64,000 nucleotides of DNA from Salinisphaera sp049568105. Its GTDB lineage: Bacteria; Pseudomonadota; Gammaproteobacteria; Nevskiales; Salinisphaeraceae. The stretch covers positions 2,356,001-2,420,000 of the forward strand of contig NZ_CP145335.1 of NCBI RefSeq assembly GCF_049568105.1. The letters are read 5' to 3'. A model generated the notes under the pieces. It ran no database searches, was not told the origin of the DNA, and worked only from the letters and a program-made list of their open reading frames with translations. The stretch's first letter is position 1. Every line of letters starts with the position of its first letter. The translations under genes and the position numbers were made by a program. Shown piece by piece: positions 18,403 through 27,525 of this stretch.

Positions 18403-19170
18403 TCATAGCGACGACTGCAGATGACCGCCGTCGACTACCAGGGTCGAGCCGGTCATATATGAGCCAGCATCGGAGGCCAGCAACAACAACGGCACCGCCA
18501 ACTCATCGGGCTGGCCGAGCCGTTTCTGCGGTATACGCTTGATCATCTTCTGCCCCGGCTCGGACTCGAAAAATTCGCGGTTCATATCGGTTTCGATGTA
18601 ACCCGGGGCCAAAGCGTTGACCCGAATACCCTCTCTTGCCCATTCCAGGGCCAGGGATCGGGTCAACTGTTCGAGCGCGCCCTTGGAAGCGGCGTACGCC
18701 GCCAGCGCGGGGGCAACCCGATGGCCGAGGATCGAACTCACATTAATGATTGCGCCGCCCTGCCCGGCGTTCTTGAGGCGCTTCGCGGTTTCCTGGGCGA
18801 TGCGCCAGCAGCCGCTCAGATTGACCTCGATGGTGTTTTGCCAATCCTGTTCGCTCATATCGAGCGCCAGCGACGGTTGGGCGACCCCGGCATTGCATAC
18901 CGCGATATCGACCACGCCAAGCTCAGCCTCGATCGCATCGAAACCGGCCTGTATCGATTCGACATCCGTGACGTCCAGGGGCACCACGGCCGAGCGGCCG
19001 CCGGCCGCCTGTATGGCCTCGGCGGTTCGTTCCAGTGGCTCGCGCCGGCGCCCACAAAGCGCAACGCGAGCACCGGCCTCGGCCAGAATCTGCGCGAAAC
19101 TGCTGCCCAGGCCGCCGCCGGCCCCGGTCACGACCGCCACGCTGTTTTCGAGGTTGAAAGGCTCTTGCAT
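18403..19170 (-). CDS. SDR-family oxidoreductase (FabG/3-hydroxyacyl type)
   Basis: 255-residue classical short-chain dehydrogenase. Seen: VVTGAGGGLGSSFA (NAD(P) loop), CNAGVAQP, the catalytic Ser in NVSSILGHR and YAASKGALEQL (Tyr-x3-Lys), then LAPGYIETDMNREF. Ends in a tetramer-type C-terminus (TGSTLVVDGGHLQSSL). An Arg after the first beta strand (CGRRREP) hints at NADPH preference. Likely works on a hydroxyacyl-CoA made by the neighbouring enzymes. Confidence 0.9.
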   Translation of the reverse strand: MQEPFNLENSVAVVTGAGGGLGSSFAQILAEAGARVALCGRRREPLERTAEAIQAAGGRSAVVPLDVTDVESIQAGFDAIEAELGVVDIAVCNAGVAQPSLALDMSEQDWQNTIEVNLSGCWRIAQETAKRLKNAGQGGAIINVSSILGHRVAPALAAYAASKGALEQLTRSLALEWAREGIRVNALAPGYIETDMNREFFESEPGQKMIKRIPQKRLGQPDELAVPLLLLASDAGSYMTGSTLVVDGGHLQSSL

Positions 19171-19327
19171 AAGGCTACTCTCTGGCTTTCAGATCAGTGC
19201 TCGAATCGAGGCCATATGGCCGGCATCGATAACGACTGCCGTGGCATGCGATCCCGATCTTCGAAAGTCTTGGCTCTTTACGTCTCGACATGGGTGATCC
19301 GGGTCACGGGGCGCATCGCGCAAGCGT

Positions 19328-20773
19328 CTACACCACGAACAGATCGGTGAACTCGGGCACCGACGTGGCCTCGGTACGCGCCTGATCAGCCACGATCGCG
19401 TGGATGCGCTCGGCATTCTTGGGCGCGATCTTGAGCGCCAGATTGGCGGCGAACTTTGTCTTCAGTTCGGGGATGCCTTCGTCGCGGCGCCGGCGATGGC
19501 CAATCGGGTAATCCACCGAGATCTTGTCGGTCGCGCTGCCGTCGTCGAAAACCACCTGGACAGCATTGCCGATCGCCCGCTTGTCGGCTTCCAGGTATTC
19601 GGCGGTAAAGCGTTCGTTTTCGACCACGCTCATCTTGGCGCGCAGGGCGTCGATGCGTGGGTCGGCGGCCACGTCGTCTTCGTAGTCGGCGGCGGTCAGC
19701 CGGCCGAAGATCAAGGGCACGGCCACCATGTATTGCAGGCAGTGGTCGCGGTCGGCCGGGTTGTCCAGCGGGCCGGTCTTGTCGATGATCCGTGCGCCCG
19801 ATTCCTGGGTTTCGATGACGATGCGCTCGATGGCCTCGAGCCGGTCGACGACCTGCGGGTGCAGGGTGAGCGCGGCTTCGACCGCGGTCTGGGCATGGAA
19901 TTCGGCCGGGAAGCTGATCTTGAACAAGACCTGTTCCATGACGGTGCTGCCGAAGTCCTGGCCGAGGGTGATCTCGCGGCCATGAAAGAGAGCGTCCTGA
20001 AAACCCCAGGTGGGCGCAGTCAGCGCCGAGGGGTAGCCGATCTCGCCGCGCAGTACGCGCAGCGCCAGCAGTACGCCGCGCGAGGTGGCATCTCCGGCAG
20101 CCCAGGATTTGCGCGGGCCGGTGTTCGGCGCATGCCGATAAGTGCGCAACGCCCCGCCGTCGACAAAAGCATGGCTGACGGCGTTAGTGACTTCTTGCTT
20201 GTTGCCGCCGAGCATGCGGGTGACCACGGCACAGGTGGCGATCCGCACCAGCAGCACGTGATCCAGCCCGACTCGGTTGAAGCTGTTGTCCAGCGCCAGG
20301 ATGCCCTGGATTTCGTGGGCCTTGATCATGGCGATGAGCACGTCGCGCAGGCTCAGCGGGGCATGCCCCTTGGCGATATTGCGCCGCGAGACGTAGTCGG
20401 CCACCGCCAGGATGCCGCCGAGGTTGTCCGACGGATGGCCCCATTCGGCAGCCAGCCAGGTGTCGTTGAAGTCCAGCCAGCGGATCATGCAGCCGATGTT
20501 GAAGGCCGCGGTCACCGGGTCCAGGGCATAGGCCGTGCCCGGTACGCGGGCGCCGTCGGCCAGGGTCGCGCCTTCGACCACCGGCCCGAGCAGTTTGGTG
20601 CAGGCCGGATAGTTCAGGGCCTGCAGCCCACAGCCCAAGGTGTCGATCAGACAGTAACGCGCGGTCTCTAGCGCTTCGGCGCTGTCGATTTCCACGTCGC
20701 AGACATAGTCGGCGATACGCGTGATGACGGTGTCGAACGGCACACGGCTGGCGGAGCGGATATCGGCGGACAT
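19328..20773 (-). CDS. prpD: MmgE/PrpD family 2-methylcitrate dehydratase
   Basis: Dehydrates 2-methylcitrate to 2-methyl-cis-aconitate in propionyl-CoA breakdown. 481 residues, the usual PrpD length. Seen: DTLGCGLQALNYPACTKLLG, IRWLDFNDTWLAAEWGHPSDN, and RTYRHAPNTGPRKSWAAGDA. The ATG at 20773 has GGGAGGA upstream; a longer frame to 21031 overlaps prpB and looks non-coding there. It follows prpB by 58 bp and belongs to the GntR-controlled prp cluster. Confidence 0.94.
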   Translation of the reverse strand: MSADIRSASRVPFDTVITRIADYVCDVEIDSAEALETARYCLIDTLGCGLQALNYPACTKLLGPVVEGATLADGARVPGTAYALDPVTAAFNIGCMIRWLDFNDTWLAAEWGHPSDNLGGILAVADYVSRRNIAKGHAPLSLRDVLIAMIKAHEIQGILALDNSFNRVGLDHVLLVRIATCAVVTRMLGGNKQEVTNAVSHAFVDGGALRTYRHAPNTGPRKSWAAGDATSRGVLLALRVLRGEIGYPSALTAPTWGFQDALFHGREITLGQDFGSTVMEQVLFKISFPAEFHAQTAVEAALTLHPQVVDRLEAIERIVIETQESGARIIDKTGPLDNPADRDHCLQYMVAVPLIFGRLTAADYEDDVAADPRIDALRAKMSVVENERFTAEYLEADKRAIGNAVQVVFDDGSATDKISVDYPIGHRRRRDEGIPELKTKFAANLALKIAPKNAERIHAIVADQARTEATSVPEFTDLFVV

Positions 20774-20831
20774 GGGTCCTCCCGGTGAATATGGAAAAAG
20801 TGATTGGCGACAGGCCTGCGCGAGCCCCGGA

Positions 20832-21722
20832 TCAGTCCGAGCCTTGCTCGGCGTAGCGGCTCGATAGCTCATCAAACAGCGGCTTGCGTACCAGGCGCTG
20901 GCGCTCGGAAAACGGCGCCACGAGATTGGGGTCTTCATCCAGCCGGCCGCGGCGTTTGAGCTCGCCGAGGGCGTTCTGCATGCCACAGACCGCCCCCTGA
21001 AGCGCCGCATTGGCATACAGCGTGATCCCATAGCCCAGCCGCGCGAGCTCTGGCTGGTCGGAGACCGGCGTTTTGCCGCCGATCACGATATTCATCACCA
21101 GCGGCACCTCGAACAACGCCGGCAAACGCTCGATGGTGTCGCGGTCTTCGACGGCCTCGATGAACAACAGATCGGCACCGGCCTCGGCATAGCGATGGGC
21201 CCGTTCGATGGCCGCCTCGATACCGTGCACGGCCGCTGCATCGGTACGCGCGACCACCAGCAGATTCTCGTCGTGGCGGGCATCGACGGCCGCCCGGATC
21301 TTGTTCGTCATCTCCTCGGCGGGGATCACCTGCTTGCCCGAAAAATGCCCGCATTTCTTGGGTAGTACCTGGTCTTCGATCTGGAGCGCATCCGCCCCAG
21401 TCCGCTCCATCGTGCGTACGGTCTGGCGTACGTTGATCGGATTACCAAAGCCGGTATCTACATCAACCATCATCGGCAAATCGACTGCATCGCGTATCCG
21501 AACGGCTTGCTCGGCCATTTCGGCCAAGCCCACGAAACTCAGATCGGGCAACGCAAACCCCATGTTCGTCACCCCGGCCCCGGTGACATACACCGCCTCG
21601 AAGCCGGTGTCTTCGACGATACGCGCGCTCATGGCATTGAATGCCCCCGCCATCAGCAACGCATTACGCTGGGTCAGACGTTGGCGGAAACGGCTACGGC
21701 GGTTGCTCTCGGTCTCGGACAT
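20832..21722 (-). CDS. prpB: Isocitrate lyase/PEP mutase family lyase, probable methylisocitrate lyase
   Basis: Expected to cleave 2-methylisocitrate to pyruvate and succinate. 296 residues. Seen: MAGAFNAMSARIVEDTGFEAVYVTGAG, MMVDVDTGFGNPINV (metal Asp), IEDQVLPKKCGHFSGK and LLFIEAVEDRDTIE. The catalytic loop is KKCGHFSGK, whereas classical PrpB reads KRCGHRPNK. The variant is more like 2,3-dimethylmalate lyase or carboxyPEP mutase relatives, so substrate is less certain than position suggests. Context with prpD and prpC still favours the methylcitrate cycle. Confidence 0.85.
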   Translation of the reverse strand: MSETESNRRSRFRQRLTQRNALLMAGAFNAMSARIVEDTGFEAVYVTGAGVTNMGFALPDLSFVGLAEMAEQAVRIRDAVDLPMMVDVDTGFGNPINVRQTVRTMERTGADALQIEDQVLPKKCGHFSGKQVIPAEEMTNKIRAAVDARHDENLLVVARTDAAAVHGIEAAIERAHRYAEAGADLLFIEAVEDRDTIERLPALFEVPLVMNIVIGGKTPVSDQPELARLGYGITLYANAALQGAVCGMQNALGELKRRGRLDEDPNLVAPFSERQRLVRKPLFDELSSRYAEQGSD

Positions 21723-21766
21723 CGCATCACCTTCTGGATCGATCGATAGAGGCGCTCGGCCTTCTG

Positions 21767-21786
21767 GCCAATTGTCGACAATTGGC
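21767..21786. promoter_or_regulatory. Perfect 20-bp palindromic operator, prpB side
   Basis: gccaattgtcgacaattggc reads the same on both strands and contains ATTGTCGACAAT, the form bound by many FCD-type GntR regulators. It lies 45 bp before the prpB start. A second copy of the core lies at 21835. Confidence 0.7.
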
Positions 21787-21834
21787 AGGTTCGATACAGT
21801 CTAGAATTCCGCATTACGCACAATAAATACATCT

Positions 21835-21846
21835 ATTGTCTACAAT
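21835..21846. promoter_or_regulatory. Second GntR operator overlapping the regulator's start codon
   Basis: ATTGTCTACAAT differs from the first core by one base. Its last two bases are the A and T of the ATG at 21845, so binding would block the regulator's own transcription or translation start (autorepression, inferred). Confidence 0.6.
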
Positions 21847-22531
21847 GGGCGCAACAGAAGACGATACCCAAGGAGCCGATACCTTCCGCACGCTGGCCGA
21901 TAAGGCACTCGCCCAGCTGCAGGAAGATATTGTCTGTGGCGCTATCGCGCCGGGAACCAAGCTCAGTGAGACTCGGCTGGCCGAGCGCTACGGCGTGAGT
22001 CGGGGGCCGATGCGCGAGGTCATTCGCTGTCTGGAATCGCGCAAGCTGCTCGAGCGCACGGCGCATGTCGGCACCCGAGTCACTTCGCTCGACCCAGCCG
22101 CGCTATCGCAGCTTTACTATGTTCGCGAAGCCCTGGAAGGCATGGCCGCGCATCTGGCGGCCACGGCCATGAGCGAAGACGAGATCACGGCCATCCAGGA
22201 ACTGCTGGCCACCCATGAGCGCCAGCAAGACATCCAGCGGGATACCGCTTATTTCCAGTACGAGGGGGATCTGGATTTCCACTACCGGATTTTCGAGGGC
22301 AGCCATAACCACGCGCTCCAGGAAACCCTGACCAACGAGATCTATTACCTGCTGCGCATGTCGCGCTATCGCTACAGCGGCGTGCATAAACGCCCGCAGC
22401 AGGCCTTGGCCGAGCACCGCCAGATCGTCGAGGCGATCGCCGAACGCGATGCCGAACTGGCCGAGCTACTTATGCGCCGACACATTAGCCGCGCCCGGCG
22501 CAATATCGAAAATCAGATCGGCGACCAATAG
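21845..22531 (+). CDS. GntR/FCD-family regulator of the methylcitrate cluster
   Basis: 228-residue DNA-binding regulator. N-terminal winged helix (GAIAPGTKLSETRLAERYGV, then SRGPMREVIRCLESRKLLER) followed by an all-helical FCD ligand domain with metal-site histidines (DLDFHYRIFEGSHNHAL, RQIVEAIAERDAELAELLMRRHI). The ATG at 21845 is chosen; a TTG at 21836 is also possible. Divergent from prpB-prpD and 34 bp before prpC, so both sides can be controlled from the two operators. The E. coli-type sigma-54 PrpR is absent here. Confidence 0.9.
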   Translation: MGATEDDTQGADTFRTLADKALAQLQEDIVCGAIAPGTKLSETRLAERYGVSRGPMREVIRCLESRKLLERTAHVGTRVTSLDPAALSQLYYVREALEGMAAHLAATAMSEDEITAIQELLATHERQQDIQRDTAYFQYEGDLDFHYRIFEGSHNHALQETLTNEIYYLLRMSRYRYSGVHKRPQQALAEHRQIVEAIAERDAELAELLMRRHISRARRNIENQIGDQ

Positions 22532-22565
22532 ACGTCGCCGCACATGACAGACCGAGGAGATCGAA

Positions 22566-23684
22566 ATGGGTGACAAACCACAAAACACCGCTGGCCTGCG
22601 TGGTCAGATCGCCGGCCGTACGGCCCTGTCTACGGTCGGCCAGCACGGCTCCGGACTGACGTACCGGGGCTATGACATCAAGGATCTGACCGAGAACTGC
22701 CAGTTCGAAGCTGTGGCCTATCTACTGCTCAAGGGCGAGCTGCCCAGCGATCGCGAGCTTTCCGACTATCAGGCCAAACTGAAAAACCTGCGCAGCCTGC
22801 CCGAGGTCGTACGCACCACGCTCGAAAAGATTCCGGCGAATGCTCACCCGATGGATGTGCTTCGCACCGGCTGCTCCATTCTCGGCAACCTAGAAGGCGA
22901 AGAGAGCTTCGAGCAGCAGTACGACAAAACGGATCGCCTGCTGGCGACTTTCCCGGGCATGATCTGCTACTGGTATCGCTACAGCCACGAGGGCATCCGC
23001 ATCGCTACCGATAGCGATGTCGATACCACCGGCGCCCTGTTTCTAGAACTCTTGCACGGCAAACAACCCAGCGATCTGCACGCCGCGGCGATGAACGTCT
23101 CGCTGATTCTCTATGCCGAACACGAGTTCAATGCCTCGACCTTCAACGCCCGGGTCTGTGCCTCGACGCTGTCCGATTTGTTCAGCTGCATCACCGGGGC
23201 CATCGGCACCCTGCGCGGCCCGTTGCACGGCGGCGCCAACGAAGCCGCTATGGCGATGATCGAACAATTCGAAAATCCGGACGATGCCGAGAACCAACTA
23301 TTGGCCATGCTCGAGCGCAAGGACAAGATCATGGGGTTCGGCCATGCCATCTATCGCGACTCGGATCCACGCAACGAGATCATCCGCGAATGGTCGGAAA
23401 AACTCGCGGCCGACGTCGGCGACCAGAAGCTGTACCCGGTTTCGGTACGGGCCGCCGAAGTCATGTGGCGGGAAAAGAAACTGTTTCCCAACGCCGATTT
23501 CTTTCATGCCTCGGCCTACCACTTCATGGGCATACCGACCAAGCTGTTCACGCCGATTTTCGTCATGAGCCGTCTCACGGGCTGGGCCGCCCATGTCTTC
23601 GAACAGCGCGCCGACAACCGCATCATCCGGCCGAGCGCCGAATATGTCGGCCCGGCGCCCCGCCCGGTTCCCAAGCCCTCGTAG
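22566..23684 (+). CDS. prpC: 2-methylcitrate synthase / citrate synthase family
   Basis: Condenses propionyl-CoA with oxaloacetate. 372 residues, typical of the short PrpC class (gluconeogenic citrate synthases are about 430). Seen: GLTYRGYDIKDLTENCQFE, GPLHGGANEAAMAMIEQ (catalytic His), MGFGHAIYRDSDPRNEII (His) and NADFFHASAYHFMGIP (Asp). An AGGAG ribosome site precedes the ATG. First enzyme gene after the regulator, giving prpC on plus and prpBD on minus. Confidence 0.93.
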   Translation: MGDKPQNTAGLRGQIAGRTALSTVGQHGSGLTYRGYDIKDLTENCQFEAVAYLLLKGELPSDRELSDYQAKLKNLRSLPEVVRTTLEKIPANAHPMDVLRTGCSILGNLEGEESFEQQYDKTDRLLATFPGMICYWYRYSHEGIRIATDSDVDTTGALFLELLHGKQPSDLHAAAMNVSLILYAEHEFNASTFNARVCASTLSDLFSCITGAIGTLRGPLHGGANEAAMAMIEQFENPDDAENQLLAMLERKDKIMGFGHAIYRDSDPRNEIIREWSEKLAADVGDQKLYPVSVRAAEVMWREKKLFPNADFFHASAYHFMGIPTKLFTPIFVMSRLTGWAAHVFEQRADNRIIRPSAEYVGPAPRPVPKPS

Positions 23685-23727
23685 CGCCCAACGCCACTGC
23701 CAGAACGTAACCGCTCCGATAGCGAAC

Positions 23728-23764
23728 TCTGCTCTCCGCCCACGGGCGGGCAGAGCGCATTTTG
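23728..23764 (+). terminator. Probable terminator after prpC
   Basis: GCTCTCCGCCC pairs with GGGCGG-GC-AGAGC around an ACG loop with a 2-nt bulge, followed by a short TTTT run. It lies about 45 bp after the prpC stop. Confidence 0.6.
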
Positions 23765-24217
23765 TCGGTGGACTGGAGATCGCCCCGACCGGCCCTGCTG
23801 GCTGGCCGGGGGCGATACCACACCTGCGCCCAGCGTACGGCCGTGCTCGGAACCGCTCTCGGCGGCGTGCGGCCTTTGAATTCATGCTCGGCTCGCGCGC
23901 CACGGCGACAGGTCCTATGGCGTTTTAATATGCCGTACGAGTCCGCGCCAAATGCTTTGGTGCGGCAAGGCATTGCCGCGCTACGCGAGGCCGCGACAAC
24001 TCGGGCTTGCCGTCGTGTTGTTAATTGTTGGGCGCTTGACCCTTTTAGGTTGGACTGCCCGTCGCATCCTGCGGCGTTGCGAGCCTGGGGCGTGGCACAC
24101 CACGATGCAGCGCTTCGTGCCTTGTAGAACACGAGGGGCGGTCGCCAACACGCTGCTCGCACGAAACCGCAACAGGCCCTAGGCTGGTCCAGTCGTTCCT
24201 ATCGAGCGGTGCACTGC
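23765..24217. other. Intergenic with a degenerate repeat-like segment
   Basis: About 450 bp without a convincing gene; frames here are Arg-rich and typical of non-coding high-GC DNA. The part near 24095-24180 shares CACGATG and CGAAAC-2-CAACAGG words, in the same order, with 25307-25350. A partial match lies near 45240-45290. Confidence 0.4.
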
Positions 24218-25129
24218 ATGGACCTGCGCCAACTCCGTTATTTTCTCGCGGTTGCCGACACCCGACACTTCGGCCAGGCCGCGCGCAACATGCATATCAC
24301 CCAGCCACCGCTCAGCATGCAGATCCGACGGCTGGAAGACGAGCTCGGGGTAGCATTGCTCGAGCGCCATACCCGGCAGGTCGGGCTGACCGAGGCCGGA
24401 CGCGTATTCGAAGCCCATATCCGGCGCATACTCGAAGATCTGGAGCGCAGCGCGGTCGACGCACAGCATGCCGCTGCCGGCCTGGCCGGCACCCTGGAGG
24501 TCGGCTTCATCAGTTCGGCGACCCTGAGTATCATGCCGCCAGCCCTGCAGCGTTTCGGCCAGCAGTATCCGAACGTCAGCCTGTCGCTCAAGGAACTGAC
24601 GAGCGGCCAACAGATCGATGCCCTATACGACGGCACGATCCGGATCGGCCTGCTGCGCCTGCCGATCGACGCTCCCGGGCTGCATGTGCAGCCGCTGCTG
24701 ACCGAAGCCCTGGTGGTCGCCCTGCCCGAGACCCACCCGCTGGCCGAACGCGCGGAATTGGCGATGGACGATATCAAGGACCAGCCGCTGGTGTTTATCC
24801 ATCGCTCCGACATCCCCGGCTTTCACGACCATATCCAGGCGCTGTTCCGAGACCACGGCGCCCGCCCCCGGATCGCCCAGCGCGCCAAGCAACTACAGAC
24901 CATCATCGGGCTCGTGGCCGGCGGCGCCGGTATCGCCCTACTGCCGGGGTCCAGTCGTCATCTGCAACGCGATAGCGTGGTGTATCGGCCCCTGGCGGCC
25001 GCCGATAGCGAAACGACCCTGGCGATGGTTCGGCTGGCAGGTGAGCCGTCTGCCCTACTCCAGCACTTTGAGCAGACGCTCACCGCCGAAGCCACCCGGC
25101 TGCGCCGGGGCGTGCAAGACGAGGCATAA
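24218..25129 (+). CDS. LysR-family transcriptional regulator
   Basis: 303 residues. Winged helix-turn-helix at the N-terminus (MDLRQLRYFLAVADTRHFGQ, AARNMHITQPPLSMQIRRLE), then a two-lobed periplasmic-binding-like effector domain (LEVGFISSATLSIMPPALQRF, GGAGIALLPGSSRHL). The sequence is close to the BenM/CatM/AlsR class in layout. The ATG at 24218 fits the family N-terminus exactly. It does not face a divergent gene. Its targets may be the downstream oxidase or lie elsewhere; I cannot tell. Confidence 0.92.
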   Translation: MDLRQLRYFLAVADTRHFGQAARNMHITQPPLSMQIRRLEDELGVALLERHTRQVGLTEAGRVFEAHIRRILEDLERSAVDAQHAAAGLAGTLEVGFISSATLSIMPPALQRFGQQYPNVSLSLKELTSGQQIDALYDGTIRIGLLRLPIDAPGLHVQPLLTEALVVALPETHPLAERAELAMDDIKDQPLVFIHRSDIPGFHDHIQALFRDHGARPRIAQRAKQLQTIIGLVAGGAGIALLPGSSRHLQRDSVVYRPLAAADSETTLAMVRLAGEPSALLQHFEQTLTAEATRLRRGVQDEA

Positions 25130-25502
25130 CCACGGTCGCATAGCCGCTCCGAGCGAGGGCAGGACAACGCCGACTTGCGGGCGTGTCGACACATGCTGTG
25201 CGCTTAGCTGTTCGGATAAGGCCGCCGATTAAAAACATGGGCGCCCGGCGGCGGTGCGCATTCAGCACATAACGCGCCATAAGGCAGCGACTTGCAGTTG
25301 GCTGGCCACGATGGACGGGCTCTCTCCGGTGCTCGTGCGAAACATCAACAGGGCCGGGGCGAGGGCCTTTGAGCGAACCACGGCTGCATGTGCCACAAAC
25401 GAATCAATCACCGGCCGAAAACATATTGGACCAGGCCGTATACCACGCTTAATTTGGCAACAGATGCTTTCCACGGCGATGGTTCGCCACAGGCCCGGCC
25501 TT
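25130..25502. other. Intergenic, repeat-like segment, no gene seen
   Basis: 373 bp. The oxidase frame is open upstream of its ATG back to 25254, but those residues do not match the family. CCACGATG and GCTCG-2-CGAAAC-2-CAACAGG words near 25307-25350 repeat those near 24100-24175. Confidence 0.4.
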
Positions 25503-26693
25503 ATGACGACACGGTATGCAGCGATCGTAATCGGCTGTGGCGGCCTGGGCTCGGCCGCCCTGTACTCGCTAGCCCGCCAGCTCGACAGGCCAGTGCTCGG
25601 CCTCGAACAGTTCGAGCTCGGCCACAGCCGCGGCGGCTCTCAGGATCACTCGCGCATCATCCGGCTGGCCCAGCACGAGCAAGCCTATGCTGCTCTGGCC
25701 CCAGCGGCTTATACGGCCTGGGAACAGGTCGAGGCCGAATCCCGGCAGCAGCTGTTGCTGAAAACCGGCGGCCTGATCATCGAGGACGAAGCCGCCCGCG
25801 ACCCGGCCCGTACCGGCAAGCGCAATATCAACGGTTATATCGAAGCATTCGAGCAGTTCGGCTTCGACTATGAACAGCTCGATGCCGCAGCACTCATGCA
25901 ACGCTGGCCACAGTTTCGGCTGCAAGGCCACGAACGCGCGCTGTATCAGCAAGATACGGGCATCGTCGATGCCGGCAAGGCCAACGCCACCCATCTCGCC
26001 CTGGCCCGGGCCCACGGCGCCGAGATTATCGCGCCCTGCCCGGTAACGGCGCTCGAGCCGCTGGCCGACGGCTGTACTGTGGTCGCCGGCGAGCAACGCT
26101 ATATCGCCGATCACGTGATCGTGGCCGGCGGCGCCTGGACCAATCCACTGCTCGCCCCGCTGCTCGGGGCAGAGCTGCCGCTGACCGTCACCCAGGAACA
26201 GGTCACCTATTACGCGACTCCGAATCTCGCCGATTTTTCACCGGATCGCTTTCCAGTCTTCATGTGGCACGGCACCGACAACTACTACGGCTTCCCCATC
26301 TACGGCGAAGTCGCAACCAAACTCGGCCAGCATATGGGCGGACCCGCAGTCACGGCCGATACCCGCAACTTCGAGGCCGATCCAATCCGCCAGGCGCGCT
26401 ATCGTCAGTTTCTGGAGACCTACATCCCGGGGTTTGTCGGCCCTGAACTCTATACCAAGACTTGCCTCTACACCGTGCCCCCAGACCAGAACTTCATCAT
26501 CGACCGCCTACCCAACCAGCCGCGGGTTTCGGTGGCCGTCGGCGCCGGCCATGCCTATAAATTCGCCAGCCTGATCGGCCACATCCTGGCTGATCTCGCC
26601 ATTCGCGGCGGTACCGATCATCCGATCGAGTCCTTTGGCTTACAACGTCGGGCGCTGAGCGATCCGGCCTTTCCGAAAGCGTTTCATCAATAG
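25503..26693 (+). CDS. solA: Monomeric sarcosine oxidase / N-methyltryptophan oxidase-like flavoenzyme
   Basis: Oxidises an N-methyl amino acid to the amino acid, formaldehyde and hydrogen peroxide. 396 residues. Seen: AAIVIGCGGLGSAALYSLAR (FAD Rossmann loop), LGLEQFELGHSRGGSQDHSR, RWPQFRLQGHERALYQQDTG, and KTCLYTVPPDQNFIIDRLP, whose Cys matches the covalent 8-alpha-S-cysteinyl FAD site of MSOX. The ATG at 25503 begins the family sequence. Convergent with the ABC transporter operon (18-bp gap). True substrate unknown. Confidence 0.85.
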   Translation: MTTRYAAIVIGCGGLGSAALYSLARQLDRPVLGLEQFELGHSRGGSQDHSRIIRLAQHEQAYAALAPAAYTAWEQVEAESRQQLLLKTGGLIIEDEAARDPARTGKRNINGYIEAFEQFGFDYEQLDAAALMQRWPQFRLQGHERALYQQDTGIVDAGKANATHLALARAHGAEIIAPCPVTALEPLADGCTVVAGEQRYIADHVIVAGGAWTNPLLAPLLGAELPLTVTQEQVTYYATPNLADFSPDRFPVFMWHGTDNYYGFPIYGEVATKLGQHMGGPAVTADTRNFEADPIRQARYRQFLETYIPGFVGPELYTKTCLYTVPPDQNFIIDRLPNQPRVSVAVGAGHAYKFASLIGHILADLAIRGGTDHPIESFGLQRRALSDPAFPKAFHQ

Positions 26694-26711
26694 CCGAATA
26701 CGCCGACCGGC

Positions 26712-27515
26712 TCATTGATCCGATAGTGTGACTTCTCGCCGTACGCGCTCGGTGACGTATTTCTTGTATTCGATATAGTCCGGCTGGAACTGGATATCGT
26801 AGTCGCGCGGCCGAGCCAGATCGATATCGACGCACTCGGCTACCCGCCCGGGATGGGTTTTCAACACCAGCACCCGATCGCTTAGATACAGGGCTTCGTC
26901 GATGTCGTGGGTAACGAACAACACGGTCTTGCGGGTTTCGCTCCAGAGCTTGAGCAGGAATTCCTGCATCTCCGAGCGGGTCTGGGCATCGAGAGCGCCG
27001 AACGGCTCGTCCATGAGCAGCATCTCGGGGTCGTTGGCCAGCGCCCGGGCCAGCGCCACACGCTGTTTCATACCACCGGACAGCGTTTTCGGATAGGCAT
27101 CGGCAAACCGCGCTAGACCGAAATGGGCCAGCAGCTCGGTCGCGGCCTCGCGGCGGCGCCGGCTGTTCAAGGTTCGCATACGCGCGCCGAACTCGACGTT
27201 CTGGACTACCGTTAACCAGGGGAACAACGAAAACGCCTGGAACACCATCCCCCGATCGGCCCCGGGCCCCTCAATCGGCGCACCATCCTTGAGCACCTCG
27301 CCGCTTGTCGCGTGATCCAACCCAGCCACGATACGCAGCAGCGTCGACTTGCCGCAGCCGGACGGCCCGAGCAGGCTGACAAACTCGCCCTCCCGTACCG
27401 ACAGATCGATATCCGATAGCGCCTGGACCGGGCGGCCACGGCGGGTCTGGAACGTCTTGTTCAGACCGCTAATCGTCAACTTGGCCTGGGTTGCATGGTC
27501 CACCGTTGAAGACAT
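26712..27515 (-). CDS. ABC transporter ATPase (NitT/TauT type), importer 1
   Basis: 267-residue cytoplasmic ATPase. Seen: LLGPSGCGKSTLLRIVAGLD (Walker A), FQAFSLFPWLTVVQNV (Q-loop), TLSGGMKQRVALARALAN (signature), LLMDEPFGALDAQTR (Walker B) and FVTHDIDEALYLSDRVLVL (switch His). Last gene of the importer 1 operon (binding protein, permease, ATPase). Family relatives carry nitrate, taurine, sulfonates or thiamine precursors; here a hut-linked substrate is inferred from the HutC site upstream. Confidence 0.93.
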   Translation of the reverse strand: MSSTVDHATQAKLTISGLNKTFQTRRGRPVQALSDIDLSVREGEFVSLLGPSGCGKSTLLRIVAGLDHATSGEVLKDGAPIEGPGADRGMVFQAFSLFPWLTVVQNVEFGARMRTLNSRRRREAATELLAHFGLARFADAYPKTLSGGMKQRVALARALANDPEMLLMDEPFGALDAQTRSEMQEFLLKLWSETRKTVLFVTHDIDEALYLSDRVLVLKTHPGRVAECVDIDLARPRDYDIQFQPDYIEYKKYVTERVRREVTLSDQ

Positions 27516-27525
27516 CGCCGGCTCC

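Noticed and set aside
19400..20671. 423-codon plus frame opposite prpD
   Set aside because: Antisense shadow of prpD; its Gly/Val/His-rich composition is that of a reverse frame.
23623..24162. A 179-codon minus frame over the prpC end and following gap
   Set aside because: Its first part is antisense to prpC and the rest has no protein-like pattern or ribosome site.
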